Assembly: GCF_002531575.1 (NCBI RefSeq)
Contig: NZ_NWTI01000006.1
Coordinates: forward strand, 124,001 to 188,000
Length of the DNA stretch: 64,000 nucleotides
Origin: Bradyrhizobium sp. Y36
GTDB taxonomy: Bacteria > Pseudomonadota > Alphaproteobacteria > Rhizobiales > Xanthobacteraceae
Direction of reading: 5' to 3'
Part shown: positions 32,425-40,155 of the stretch, one piece after another
How positions within the stretch are numbered: the first letter of the stretch is position 1
Layout of the letters: every line of letters begins with the position of its first letter
Translations under genes and position numbers: made by a program
Notes under the pieces: model-generated
The model's input: only the letters and a program-made list of their open reading frames with translations
Databases searched by the model: none
What the model was told of the DNA's origin: nothing

Positions 32425-33242
32425 CAGTCTTTCGCCCCTGTTTCGCACTTGTTGCGGCCGGTTGGTTATTGTGATGCGCCGGCTCGGCAACGTGCTGTTT
32501 GACGACATTCCTTCCCGCGAACCGTTGTTATGGTTTCGATATTCGCGGGCAGCCCTACGCATTCAGTGCCTGCGTTACGCAGGCCTGCTACTTCGACTCG
32601 ATACTGAACGCTTACTGTGTGAGGCTCGGCGGGTGTCTTACGGATCACCTTGCGGAGCGAATTGAGAAACGACCTAGAACAGTTGCGCCACGTTGCTCAT
32701 CGCGTTCGAACGCTACTGAAACTCTGTCGATCTCCTCGCCAACTGGCGAGAATCACTTGATAGGACCGTAACGATTGCCGATTTCCGATCAAGCGTGCGA
32801 AAGAAAGCGATTGCTATGTGTGTTTGATGCTGTTGATTCGTTTCAGGTTGTTTCTTGATATATTCGATCGCATCAGTTGATTTGGCATCCGAACTAGTTT
32901 TGCACGGTGATGGTTCTAAAGTTCCGTATCCCCGTACAATTACAGCTGTTTCAAGCGGTGCCGCGGGTCATGCAAACCGCGGGGTTTTCAACCCGGGATT
33001 GACTTGGATCCTTGCTTTTCCACATGCGACAATTCGACTCATGTGTGGCGGCGAGACTCCAGCTTGGCGAAATCTTGGCGAGGGTGTGTCTTTCGAGTCG
33101 CACTCTCGCCACGTGCGTGACGCGATTGACGCGTGCGACGTCGCATCTTGCGCGATGAAAATCTTCAGGTGCGCACGTTTCAGGCAAGCTTCGACAAATA
33201 ACGTCATCGTTCGATAGATCGAACCGAACGGAGCATTTTCAC
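32425..33242. other. 818-bp AT-richer gap between divergent lafR and the 33243 gene
   Basis: By eye this stretch is clearly richer in A/T than the rest of the window and no open frame in it shows recognisable coding character. It carries an inverted repeat CTCGCCA-AC-TGGCGAG (32735-32750) and another near the right end (33209-33224). It probably holds the lafR promoter and control sites. An undetected small RNA or remnant of transferred DNA cannot be excluded. Confidence 0.5.
33209..33224. promoter_or_regulatory. Inverted repeat upstream of the 33243 gene
   Basis: GTTCGAT-AG-ATCGAAC is a perfect 7-bp inverted repeat with a 2-bp spacer, centred 26 nt before the ATG. It could be an operator or a leader hairpin. 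Confidence 0.4.
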
Positions 33243-34202
33243 ATGTTGTCCGATGGACAAGCTCGTCCCAACGCGACCGCTGATGTTTCCGCGACGGCAA
33301 AGCCGGCTCCCGAGCCGCGCGATATCAAGGACAATACGGCGCACGCGACCAGGCCTGCAGCAAGCACAAAGCGTGCGTCGGCCGCGGCAAGCGACGAAGC
33401 TCTCGCCAAGGAAGCGCTCGAAGGGCTGAAGCGTATTCGCGCCAAGGCGCGTCTCGACAAGATGGCGATCCCCAAGCCGCCGCAGACCGTGATGAAGCCG
33501 GCCGTGATCGTGGCCAAGCCGCCGCCGCCGCGTCCGACCTGGGTTGTGCCGCTCGCGACACTGGCGGGTGCCGCCATCCTCGTGGTCTGCGCCTGCACCG
33601 GCGTGATCGCCTATCTCACCACCACGCAGCCCGCGCAAAACAGCGTCGCGGCCAATACGGAGATCAGGATCTTGCGCGAGACCGTCGCGCAGCTTCGCAA
33701 GCAGGTGTCGGGCGTGTCGGAAAATCTCGACGGCCTGCGCACCGCGGTCGATCAGTCGAGCAAGGCCACCAATGACCGCTTCGGCAGGTTCGCCGAGAAT
33801 TTGGACCGCATCGAGCGGGTGAGCTCGTCCTCGACGGCGAAGCTCGACAAGCTCGCCCAGGTGCAGGTCCAGGCGCCGGCGCCCGTGCCTGCAACAGTGC
33901 AATCGCAACCGTCGTCGCAGCAGGGGGCAATGATGGCGTCGGTTGCGGTGCCCGAGTTCACGGGCTCGGTCGCGCCGTCCGAACGGACGTCGGCACCGCG
34001 GAAGGTGATCAAGGGCTGGTCCGTCCGCCAGGCCTATGAAGGAATTGCGATCCTGCAGAGCCCGAACGGCGTCATCGAGGCGGTGCTGGGACAGCAGGTG
34101 CCCGGCCTCGGCCGCATCGAGGAGATCAGGAGCGAGAACGGGCGTCTGGTTGTCGAGACAAGCGGCGGCGTCGTCTATTCGTCACGCAAGGCGGCGCCCT
34201 GA
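33243..34202 (+). CDS. Single-pass membrane protein with coiled coil, unknown function
   Basis: I do not recognise a named family. The 319-residue product has a disordered cytoplasmic N-terminus with a basic helix (EALAKEALEGLKRIRAKARLDKM, residues 53-74), a Pro-rich stretch, one membrane helix at about residues 100-125 (VVPLATLAGAAILVVCACTGVIAYL), a predicted coiled coil at 137-197 (IRILRETVAQLRKQVSGVSENLDGL), an Ala/Gln/Pro linker and a compact C-terminal domain at about 253-315 (GWSVRQAYEGIAILQSPNGVIEAVLGQQVPGLGRIEEI). That domain likely lies in the periplasm. Proteins of this layout occur in Bradyrhizobium near surface-structure genes. Proximity to lafR is suggestive, not proof, of a flagellar link. 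Confidence 0.6.
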   Translation: MLSDGQARPNATADVSATAKPAPEPRDIKDNTAHATRPAASTKRASAAASDEALAKEALEGLKRIRAKARLDKMAIPKPPQTVMKPAVIVAKPPPPRPTWVVPLATLAGAAILVVCACTGVIAYLTTTQPAQNSVAANTEIRILRETVAQLRKQVSGVSENLDGLRTAVDQSSKATNDRFGRFAENLDRIERVSSSSTAKLDKLAQVQVQAPAPVPATVQSQPSSQQGAMMASVAVPEFTGSVAPSERTSAPRKVIKGWSVRQAYEGIAILQSPNGVIEAVLGQQVPGLGRIEEIRSENGRLVVETSGGVVYSSRKAAP

Positions 34203-34217
34203 AGCGCGCGCCGTCGT

Positions 34218-34796
34218 CTATTGGCGATGATGCTCGAAGCTGGTGCATAGCAGATCGACCTCCGCCTCCGCGATCGGCGAGCGAAACAGGCGACAGCTGA
34301 ACTCGGCCGTCGCCTTGCTGTCCGTACCGGTGCGCTCTTCCCGGAGAAAGATGCATCGCTTGCAGACGTCGGTGTGGTGGCGCTGCTCGGCTGCGTCGGA
34401 CTGATCCAGCACGTGCCGGAACGTGTCGCGGAAGCGGATCTTGACCTCGTCGTCGAGCCCGGCAATCGCCTCGACGAGAACATTGACGGGGTCGCGCACC
34501 AGGAATTTCTTGCCTTGCTGCGTCACGCTCAGCATCACCGAGCGCTTGTCCGTCGCCGAACGCTTCCGCTCGATATAACCGAGCCGCTCGAGCTCCCCGA
34601 TGATGAACGAGGCGGTGCCGCGCGTGGTACCGACGTAACTCGCGAGCGCCGAAGGCGTTCGGGAAAAGCGGTTGGCACGGGCGAGAAATCTCAGCGCCAT
34701 CCACTCCCGGTCGCGCAAGCCATGCTTGGTGCCTTCGAACCACAGGATGCGTGCGACCTGCTCCAACAGTTCAATCGATTCACGAGCCAAATTCAT
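34218..34796 (-). CDS. MarR-family transcription regulator with C-terminal cysteine cluster
   Basis: The 192-residue product has a MarR winged-helix core (LRDREWMALRFLARANRFSRTPSALASYVGTTRGTASFIIGELERLGYIERKRSATDKRSVMLSVTQQG, residues 27-96), longer than usual by a C-terminal extension. The extension holds His140-His141, Cys145 and Cys148 (DVCKRC), Cys168 (FSCRLF) and Cys184 (LLCTSFEHH), a spacing suited to binding a metal or a redox cofactor. A perfect palindrome 17 bp upstream of the start is a likely autoregulatory operator. The neighbouring genes do not identify a ligand. It is convergent with the 33243 gene. Confidence 0.82.
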   Translation of the reverse strand: MNLARESIELLEQVARILWFEGTKHGLRDREWMALRFLARANRFSRTPSALASYVGTTRGTASFIIGELERLGYIERKRSATDKRSVMLSVTQQGKKFLVRDPVNVLVEAIAGLDDEVKIRFRDTFRHVLDQSDAAEQRHHTDVCKRCIFLREERTGTDSKATAEFSCRLFRSPIAEAEVDLLCTSFEHHRQ

Positions 34797-34812
34797 TTCA
34801 ATTCCGGATCGG

Positions 34813-34824
34813 ATAAAGCTTTAT
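34813..34824. promoter_or_regulatory. Palindromic candidate operator of the MarR gene
   Basis: ATAAAGCTTTAT is a perfect 12-bp palindrome centred about 22 bp upstream of the marR-type ATG, the placement expected for negative autoregulation. Confidence 0.5.
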
Positions 34825-35547
34825 TCAATTGAGCCTTGGGTAGCGCAATCTGGGCGGACGGGAATGAAGTCCCCGGGGCGACCCTTCGTCCATTGCCGGA
34901 CGGAGGACTGCCGCGTGAGGAGAAGCTCTTCCCTGCCAGAGAAGGAAACTTCCGGCCGTGGAACTAGGGGGTCAGAAAGAAAGTTCGAGTAAACCGCACG
35001 ACTCAACTCATCTGAAAATTTCAATCAAATGACGACGGCGCGCACGCGAATGGCGGGGAATCGCGCGGCGCAAGCAACATGATGTGTCACTGTGGTCGCC
35101 GCGGCGCCCATTTGTTGCAGGTGGGCGGGGCGAATGCGCGAACATGCGCGTTGCCTGCAGCGAACGGCGGTGTGGCGAGCCGCGAAGAGAACCATCTTTC
35201 TGGGTTAATGGATGTTGCGATGCAATGCAGCTAGACGGTTAAGTCCGCATATCAGCATCAAGGGAATGTCAAAGCGTCGATCGGAATCGAGCAAGCCGCG
35301 CCGTTCAAGGTTGGACGTGCGGCATTGGCAGCCATCGTCGGCAACGCGTTCTGCGATTTCGCCGGCGGCGGTGGTCAGCCTCGTCGCCATCGGCCCGATG
35401 CCGGAGAGGGCGCCGGTGAAACAGCGGCAGGGAGCGGCTTGGAGGCACGCGCGCTCGCAGGCTGGTGATTTGCGTTTCGCCGGCAAGTATTGGCGAATGC
35501 CTCGCCGAAGGGAGAAACCACCATGCGCAGCAGGAAGGGATAGATCG
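34825..35547. other. Gap between the MarR gene and the dienelactone hydrolase gene
   Basis: Over 700 bp with no supported gene. Frames that run through 35212-35547 into the hydrolase have arginine-rich, non-homologous translations. I see no clear repeat or RNA gene; the divergent promoters of both neighbours must lie here. Confidence 0.4.
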
Positions 35548-36435
35548 ATGAGCTTCGAAACCACCATGACGTCCGACGTCGTCGGGCTGACGAAAGTCGC
35601 CCCGGTCTCGCGCCGCGGATTCATGAGCGCCACTGCGGCCGTGGCGGCCGGTTATACGCTTGCGGCCGGCCCCGTGCGCGCCGAGCCGATCACGACCGAC
35701 AGCAATGGTCTCCAGGTCGGCGAGGCCAAGATCAAGGTCGGCTCCGAAGAGATGCCCGCCTATTTCGCCCGTCCTGCCGGCAACACCAAGGCGCCGGTGA
35801 TCATCGTGGCGATGGAGATTTTCGGCCTGCATGAATACATCAAGGACGTGACGCGGCGCCTCGCCAAGCTCGGCGCGTTCGCGATCGCGCCCGATTACTA
35901 TTTCCGCAAGGGCGTCGACCTCACCAAGATCACCGACGTCAAGGACCTGCTGCCGATCGTCAACGCCAAGCCGGACGCCGAGCTGCTGTCCGATCTCGAC
36001 GCGGTGGTGGCCTGGGCGGGATCGCAGGGTGGCGACACCGCCAAGCTCGGCATCATCGGCTTCTGCCGCGGCGGGCGCACGGTCTGGGAATATGCCGCCC
36101 ACAGCGGCACGCTCAAGGCCGGCGTTGCCTTCTACGGCACGGTGGTCGATCCCGCCAATCCGCTGTGGCCGAAGAGCCCGATGCAGCTTGCGCCCGAGAT
36201 GAAGGCGCCGGTGCTCGGCCTCTACGGCGGTGCCGATACCGGCATTCCCGTCGCGCAGGTCGAGCAGATGAAGGCCGCGCTGGCGGAAAACAAGAAGACG
36301 GCCGAATTCAAGATCTATCCGGAAGCACCGCACGGCTTCCACGCCGATTACCGCGGCAGCTACCGCAAGGATGCGGCGGAGGATGCCTGGAAGCAGGCCG
36401 AGGCCTGGTTCAGGAAATATGGCGTCCTGAGCTGA
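35548..36435 (+). CDS. Tat-exported dienelactone hydrolase-family protein
   Basis: The 295-residue product has a twin-arginine signal (VSRRGFMSATAAVAAGYTLAAGPVRA, residues 20-45) followed by an alpha/beta hydrolase domain. The catalytic cysteine is in GFCRGG, the aspartate in YGGADTGIP and the histidine in APHGFHADYR, the Cys-Asp-His triad of dienelactone hydrolase (carboxymethylenebutenolidase). IFGLHEYIKDVTRRLAKLGAFAIAPDYYFR is also typical. The substrate of exported members is generally unknown. ATG 35548 has GGAAGGGA about 8 nt upstream and starts just before the Tat motif. Confidence 0.85.
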   Translation: MSFETTMTSDVVGLTKVAPVSRRGFMSATAAVAAGYTLAAGPVRAEPITTDSNGLQVGEAKIKVGSEEMPAYFARPAGNTKAPVIIVAMEIFGLHEYIKDVTRRLAKLGAFAIAPDYYFRKGVDLTKITDVKDLLPIVNAKPDAELLSDLDAVVAWAGSQGGDTAKLGIIGFCRGGRTVWEYAAHSGTLKAGVAFYGTVVDPANPLWPKSPMQLAPEMKAPVLGLYGGADTGIPVAQVEQMKAALAENKKTAEFKIYPEAPHGFHADYRGSYRKDAAEDAWKQAEAWFRKYGVLS

Positions 36436-36454
36436 CGCCGGGTCAAAAACGAAA

Positions 36455-36484
36455 GGGCGGCCGAAGCGGCCGCCCGTTCTTCTT
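36455..36484. terminator. Terminator between convergent genes
   Basis: GGGCGGCC (36455-36462) pairs with GGCCGCCC (36468-36475), loop GAAGC, followed by a TTCTTCTT tract on the plus strand and preceded by GTTTTTGA-type T residues when read on the minus strand. It serves the hydrolase gene and probably the convergent beta-lactamase-fold gene. Confidence 0.8.
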
Positions 36485-36499
36485 GTCGGCGTGCCGACC

Positions 36500-37768
36500 T
36501 CACTTCGTCATCGCGCCATAGACGATGTCCTGCACCTGCTCGCGATAGTACTTCCTGAGCTCGCCGGGCGCGGCCGTTCCCACCACGACGACGAGACGCT
36601 CCTTGGGATCGCAGAAGAACTGCGTTCCGTAAGCGCCGTTCCAGGTGAATTCGCCGGGATTGCCGGGCACCGACGACAGGCCCTCGCCGGTGCGGACGGC
36701 AACCGAAAGGCCGAAGCCGAAGCCGGCGCGATGCGGCTCGATATTCGCCACGTTGTTCTTGATCTCGGGACCGAGATGATTGGTCGTCATGTGGTGCACG
36801 GTCTTGGGCGAGAGGATGCGCTGGCCGTCGAGCTCGCCGCCGTTGAGCAGCATCTGGCCGAAGCGGACGTAGTCGCCCATCGTCGCAAACGAGCAGGCGC
36901 CGCCGCAGTCGAACTTGGTCGGCGTGTCCAGCAGCTTGATGGTTTGCGGCTTGCCCGTCAGCGGATCGTTGGCAAAGGGCCGGGCGAGGCGAGGGCGTTG
37001 CGCGTCGGTCGGATGGAAGGTGGCGTCCTTCATGCCGAGCGGCTGCCAGACATTGGCGGCGAGATAGTCGCCGAGCTTCTGCTCGCTCACCTTCTCGACG
37101 ACCGCGCCGAGCACGTCGATCGAGAAGCCGTATTCGAACTCGGTCGACGGCTGATGCGCCAGCGGCAGCTTTGTGATGCGATCGATGAAGGCCTGGGTGT
37201 CGCCTTCGATCGCCGGCGCTGTGCCGTCAGGATATTGCCGCGCCACCGGGCTCGATGAGTCCGGCCTGCCGCCATACATCAATCCCGACGTATGCCGGTA
37301 GAGATCGTGGATGAAGATCGGCGAGGCCTGCGGCTCGAGATTGAGCGAGCCGTTGGCCTCGGTCACGCCGACCTTCATGTCGGCAAAGCCGGGATAGTAG
37401 TTCGACAGCTTGGCCTGCAGCGGCAGCCGGCCCTGCTCCATCAGCGTCAGGCCCGCCACCGCCGCCATGGGCTTGGTCATCGAGGCCAGTGCGAAGATCG
37501 CGTCGACCGGCATCGGCGTGCCCTTGTCCGGGGCAAGCAGGCCATAGGCCTTGTAGTGCACCAGCTTGCCGTCACGCGCGATGGCGACGACCGCGCCGGG
37601 GACGCGCTTGGCTGCGATCTCGCGTGCGAAGAAATCGTCGAGACGGGTGAGGCCCTCCCTGGAGAAGCCGACATCGTCGGGGTTGGCTTCGGGCAGCGGT
37701 GCGGCGCGCGCCACACCGAGCGTGATGACGGCCGCCGCCGCCGCGATCATGGCGATCGTCTTGTTCAT
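36500..37768 (-). CDS. Serine hydrolase of the beta-lactamase/EstB fold, exported
   Basis: The 422-residue product has a signal peptide (IAMIAAAAAVITLGVARAAP) and a class C beta-lactamase-like domain with the SxxK nucleophile motif SMTK (IFALASMTKPMAAVAGLTLMEQGRL), a downstream Tyr motif in FEYGFSIDVLGAVVEKVS, and a WNGAYGTQFFCDPKERL segment near the C-terminus. Members of this group are mostly esterases or D-aminopeptidase-like enzymes and not true antibiotic lactamases. It is convergent with the dienelactone hydrolase gene across a strong hairpin. Substrate is not predictable from sequence. Confidence 0.83.
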   Translation of the reverse strand: MNKTIAMIAAAAAVITLGVARAAPLPEANPDDVGFSREGLTRLDDFFAREIAAKRVPGAVVAIARDGKLVHYKAYGLLAPDKGTPMPVDAIFALASMTKPMAAVAGLTLMEQGRLPLQAKLSNYYPGFADMKVGVTEANGSLNLEPQASPIFIHDLYRHTSGLMYGGRPDSSSPVARQYPDGTAPAIEGDTQAFIDRITKLPLAHQPSTEFEYGFSIDVLGAVVEKVSEQKLGDYLAANVWQPLGMKDATFHPTDAQRPRLARPFANDPLTGKPQTIKLLDTPTKFDCGGACSFATMGDYVRFGQMLLNGGELDGQRILSPKTVHHMTTNHLGPEIKNNVANIEPHRAGFGFGLSVAVRTGEGLSSVPGNPGEFTWNGAYGTQFFCDPKERLVVVVGTAAPGELRKYYREQVQDIVYGAMTK

Positions 37769-37890
37769 GGCATCCTCCCAGGACGCGAGCTCGTTAGGCG
37801 CCGGCTCGCTCGATGCCTAGATCACGACCGCGCTGCGACGAAGTCAAGCGCGCGGCCGGCATGTCTGGGAGGCGCCGGCGCGCCGGAACC

Positions 37891-38739
37891 CTATCGTCCC
37901 TCGTCCGCGCGCCACAGCGCATCGAGGCCGTGCCGATAGGTCGGGTGGACGAGTGTGACGCCGAGCTCGTGCTTCAGCTTCGCATTGGAAACGCGGGCGC
38001 TGCTGGCATAGAAGCTGCGCGCCATCGCCGACATCTCGGCCGTCGCGAAATCCTCTTCGGGCGGCGGGGCGATGCCCATCAGCTCTGCGGCGTAGGCGAT
38101 CACGTCCTGCGGCGGCGAGGGCTCGTCGTCGCAGATATTCCACGTACCGCCATTTCCGTGGTGAATGGCGGCCATGATCGCGCTCGCGATGTCGTCGACA
38201 TGGATGCGGTTGAAGACCTGTCCGGGCTTGATGATGCGGCGGGCCGTTCCCGCGCGCAGCGTCGCCAGCGCATTGCGGCCGGGACCGTAGATTCCGGCAA
38301 GCCGTAGGATCGCCGCATCGCCGTGCGCAATGTCCATCCAGGCCTGCTCGGCGGCGACTCGGATGCGGGCGCGGTCGAGTGTCGACTGCGGCGGCGTAGT
38401 CTCGTCGACCCAGCCGCCGCCGTGATCGCCGTAGACACCGATGGTGGAGAGATAGACGATCTTGCGGCGGCCGGCCGCCAGCACGTCGCCGAACGCCGCG
38501 ATGGCGGGGTCGCCGGCAGGGCCGGGCGGGATCGACACCAGAAGCACGTCGGCGTTGCGAACCTGCTCGGCCGTTGCGCGAGCGGGGCGCTCACCGGAAA
38601 AGGCGTGCACCTCGATGCCGGCAAGGTCGTCCCGCTTCGCGGGATCGCGCACGGTGCCGGCGACATGGGAGAAGCTGCCGCCGAACCGGCGGACAAAATG
38701 CCGGACGCTGTAGCCGAGGCCGAGGATGAAGAGCCGCAT
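37891..38739 (-). CDS. NAD(P)-dependent epimerase/dehydratase-like SDR protein
   Basis: The 282-residue product starts MRLFILGLGYSVRHFVRRF, with the glycine-rich nucleotide-binding motif G-x-G-Y at the N-terminus, followed by VLLVSIPPGPAGDPAI, IVYLSTIGVYGDHGGGWVDETTPP with an active-site-like YGDH, and LAGIYGPGRNAL. This is the atypical YeeZ-like branch of extended SDRs. The frame can be extended upstream by 35 codons but that part is not homologous. It is divergent from the HAD gene at 38885; a physiological substrate cannot be named. Confidence 0.78.
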   Translation of the reverse strand: MRLFILGLGYSVRHFVRRFGGSFSHVAGTVRDPAKRDDLAGIEVHAFSGERPARATAEQVRNADVLLVSIPPGPAGDPAIAAFGDVLAAGRRKIVYLSTIGVYGDHGGGWVDETTPPQSTLDRARIRVAAEQAWMDIAHGDAAILRLAGIYGPGRNALATLRAGTARRIIKPGQVFNRIHVDDIASAIMAAIHHGNGGTWNICDDEPSPPQDVIAYAAELMGIAPPPEEDFATAEMSAMARSFYASSARVSNAKLKHELGVTLVHPTYRHGLDALWRADEGR

Positions 38740-38884
38740 GCGTCTCCCGTGCAGGTCGAGGTTCCCATGCGCGCCGTCGCGCGCCTCTCGCTCATAAGAG
38801 ATTTTTGGGTCCGGCAAAAGATATTGCGATTTGTCTCGCCTCATGGCCCGGGCGATGGTCGGCCGTCACAGGGAGGCACCGATC

Positions 38885-39631
38885 ATGCAGGCAGAGGCGC
38901 TCGCGTCCGCACCGGCGGATGAGCTGGTCCGGCGCGCGGCCGCGCTGATCTTCGACGTCGACGGCACCCTGGCCGAGACCGAGGAGCTGCATCGGCGGGC
39001 CTTCAACCACGCTTTCGCCCGCCAAGGTCTCGGCTGGCAGTGGGACCGCGCGATCTACAAGGACCTGCTGCGGGTGACCGGCGGCAAGGAGCGCATGCGC
39101 GCCTATCACGGACGGCTGGATGTCGCCCCGGCTTTGTCGGATGCTGAGATCGCAGAGCTTCACCGCATCAAGACCGCGCATTATGCCGAGCTGGTCGAAA
39201 CCGGCTGCTGTCCGCTTCGGCCGGGCGTGATCGAGCTGCTCGCCGCGGCCAAGGCGCGCGGTCAGCGGCTTGCGATCGCGACCACGACCTCGCACGGCAA
39301 CATCGATGCGCTGCTGTCGCAGGCGCTGGGCGCGAACTGGGCCGCGGCGTTCGATGCGATCGTCGCCGGCGACGACGTCAGGCGCAAGAAGCCGGCGCCG
39401 GACGTCTATCTGGAAACGCTGGCGCGGCTGAAGGTCGGTGCGGCCGACTGCGTCGCCATCGAGGATTCCGCCAATGGGCTGATCTCAGCTTCAGGCGCCG
39501 GCATTCCGGTCCTGATCACCCGCAGCATGTTTTTCCGCGACGAGGATTTCAGCGCGGCGCGGTGCGTGCTGGACGACCTGTCGGAACTGACCGCCAGACC
39601 AAAAAATGAAAAACAACCCCATGCACAGTAG
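38885..39631 (+). CDS. HAD phosphatase, CbbY type
   Basis: The 248-residue product has the HAD motif I DVDGT in AALIFDVDGTLAETEELHRRAF, motif II TTTSHGN, and motif III/IV with KKPAPDVYLETLARL and VAIEDSANGL, in CbbY/beta-phosphoglucomutase order with a helical cap. CbbY enzymes dephosphorylate xylulose-1,5-bisphosphate, a Rubisco inhibitor, in autotrophic bacteria; Bradyrhizobium often carries Rubisco, but no Calvin gene is near. ATG 38885 is preceded by GGGAGG at 8 nt. Other sugar-phosphate substrates remain possible. Confidence 0.82.
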   Translation: MQAEALASAPADELVRRAAALIFDVDGTLAETEELHRRAFNHAFARQGLGWQWDRAIYKDLLRVTGGKERMRAYHGRLDVAPALSDAEIAELHRIKTAHYAELVETGCCPLRPGVIELLAAAKARGQRLAIATTTSHGNIDALLSQALGANWAAAFDAIVAGDDVRRKKPAPDVYLETLARLKVGAADCVAIEDSANGLISASGAGIPVLITRSMFFRDEDFSAARCVLDDLSELTARPKNEKQPHAQ

Positions 39632-39655
39632 ATCACGGCGGCGTGAGCGCCTTCG

Positions 39656-40063
39656 TCAGTGCACGCGGTGGCTCGTCCGATCGTCCTCAGCCTGCTCGAC
39701 AATCTGCGCAATCGGGCTCGATTGGTGATGCACCAGAAGCCAATCGTCGCCGACGCGGCGAAAATGGTTGGCTGCGGCCAGAGCGGTGCCGTCGACGATC
39801 TCGATGCAGAGCACGCGGGCGCTGTCGCCGTCGACGATCGCCTGCGGCTCGGCGCAGACGATCTGCGGTCTTTCAGGATTTTGCAGGATGTCGCGCCAGC
39901 TCCCGATCACGGTGGCGCGGCCGATGATCGCCGGCCAGCCCGGATGGATGCAGGAGATGGCGTCGTCGTCCGCCCACATTCGTTCCATGCCGTCGAAGTC
40001 GCCGGTCGAGAAGGCGGTGTAGAAGGCCGCGTTGGCGGCGATGACCTTGGTGTCCTTTGTCAT
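39656..40063 (-). CDS. NTF2-fold (SnoaL-like) protein
   Basis: The 135-residue product matches the nuclear transport factor 2/SnoaL_3 layout: VIAANAAFYTAFSTGDFDGMERMWADDDAISCIHPGWPAIIGRATVIGSWRDIL, then RVLCIEIVDGTALAAANHFRRVGDDWLLVHHQSSPI. Such small cone-fold proteins may be enzymes or binding proteins, and no activity can be assigned. ATG 40063 is where homology begins and CGGGGAAGC lies upstream on the minus strand. It is tail-to-tail with the HAD gene across a 24-bp gap. Confidence 0.78.
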   Translation of the reverse strand: MTKDTKVIAANAAFYTAFSTGDFDGMERMWADDDAISCIHPGWPAIIGRATVIGSWRDILQNPERPQIVCAEPQAIVDGDSARVLCIEIVDGTALAAANHFRRVGDDWLLVHHQSSPIAQIVEQAEDDRTSHRVH

Positions 40064-40155
40064 GCTTCCCCGGTGCGGCAAGGACAGACAAAAAGCAAGC
40101 GCGACTTCCGTTCGGCCTGGCGTCCGATTTGGACCGCAGTGCAGCATTGCCCTGA

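Noticed and set aside
32499..33217. Small plus-strand frames of 90 and 120 codons in the gap upstream of the 33243 gene
   Set aside because: No ribosome-binding sites of note, Cys/His/Arg-rich translations without domains, and codon use unlike the neighbours.
35212..35547. An upstream extension of the dienelactone hydrolase gene by 112 codons
   Set aside because: The Tat signal must be close to the N-terminus, and ATG 35548 has a good ribosome site just before it.
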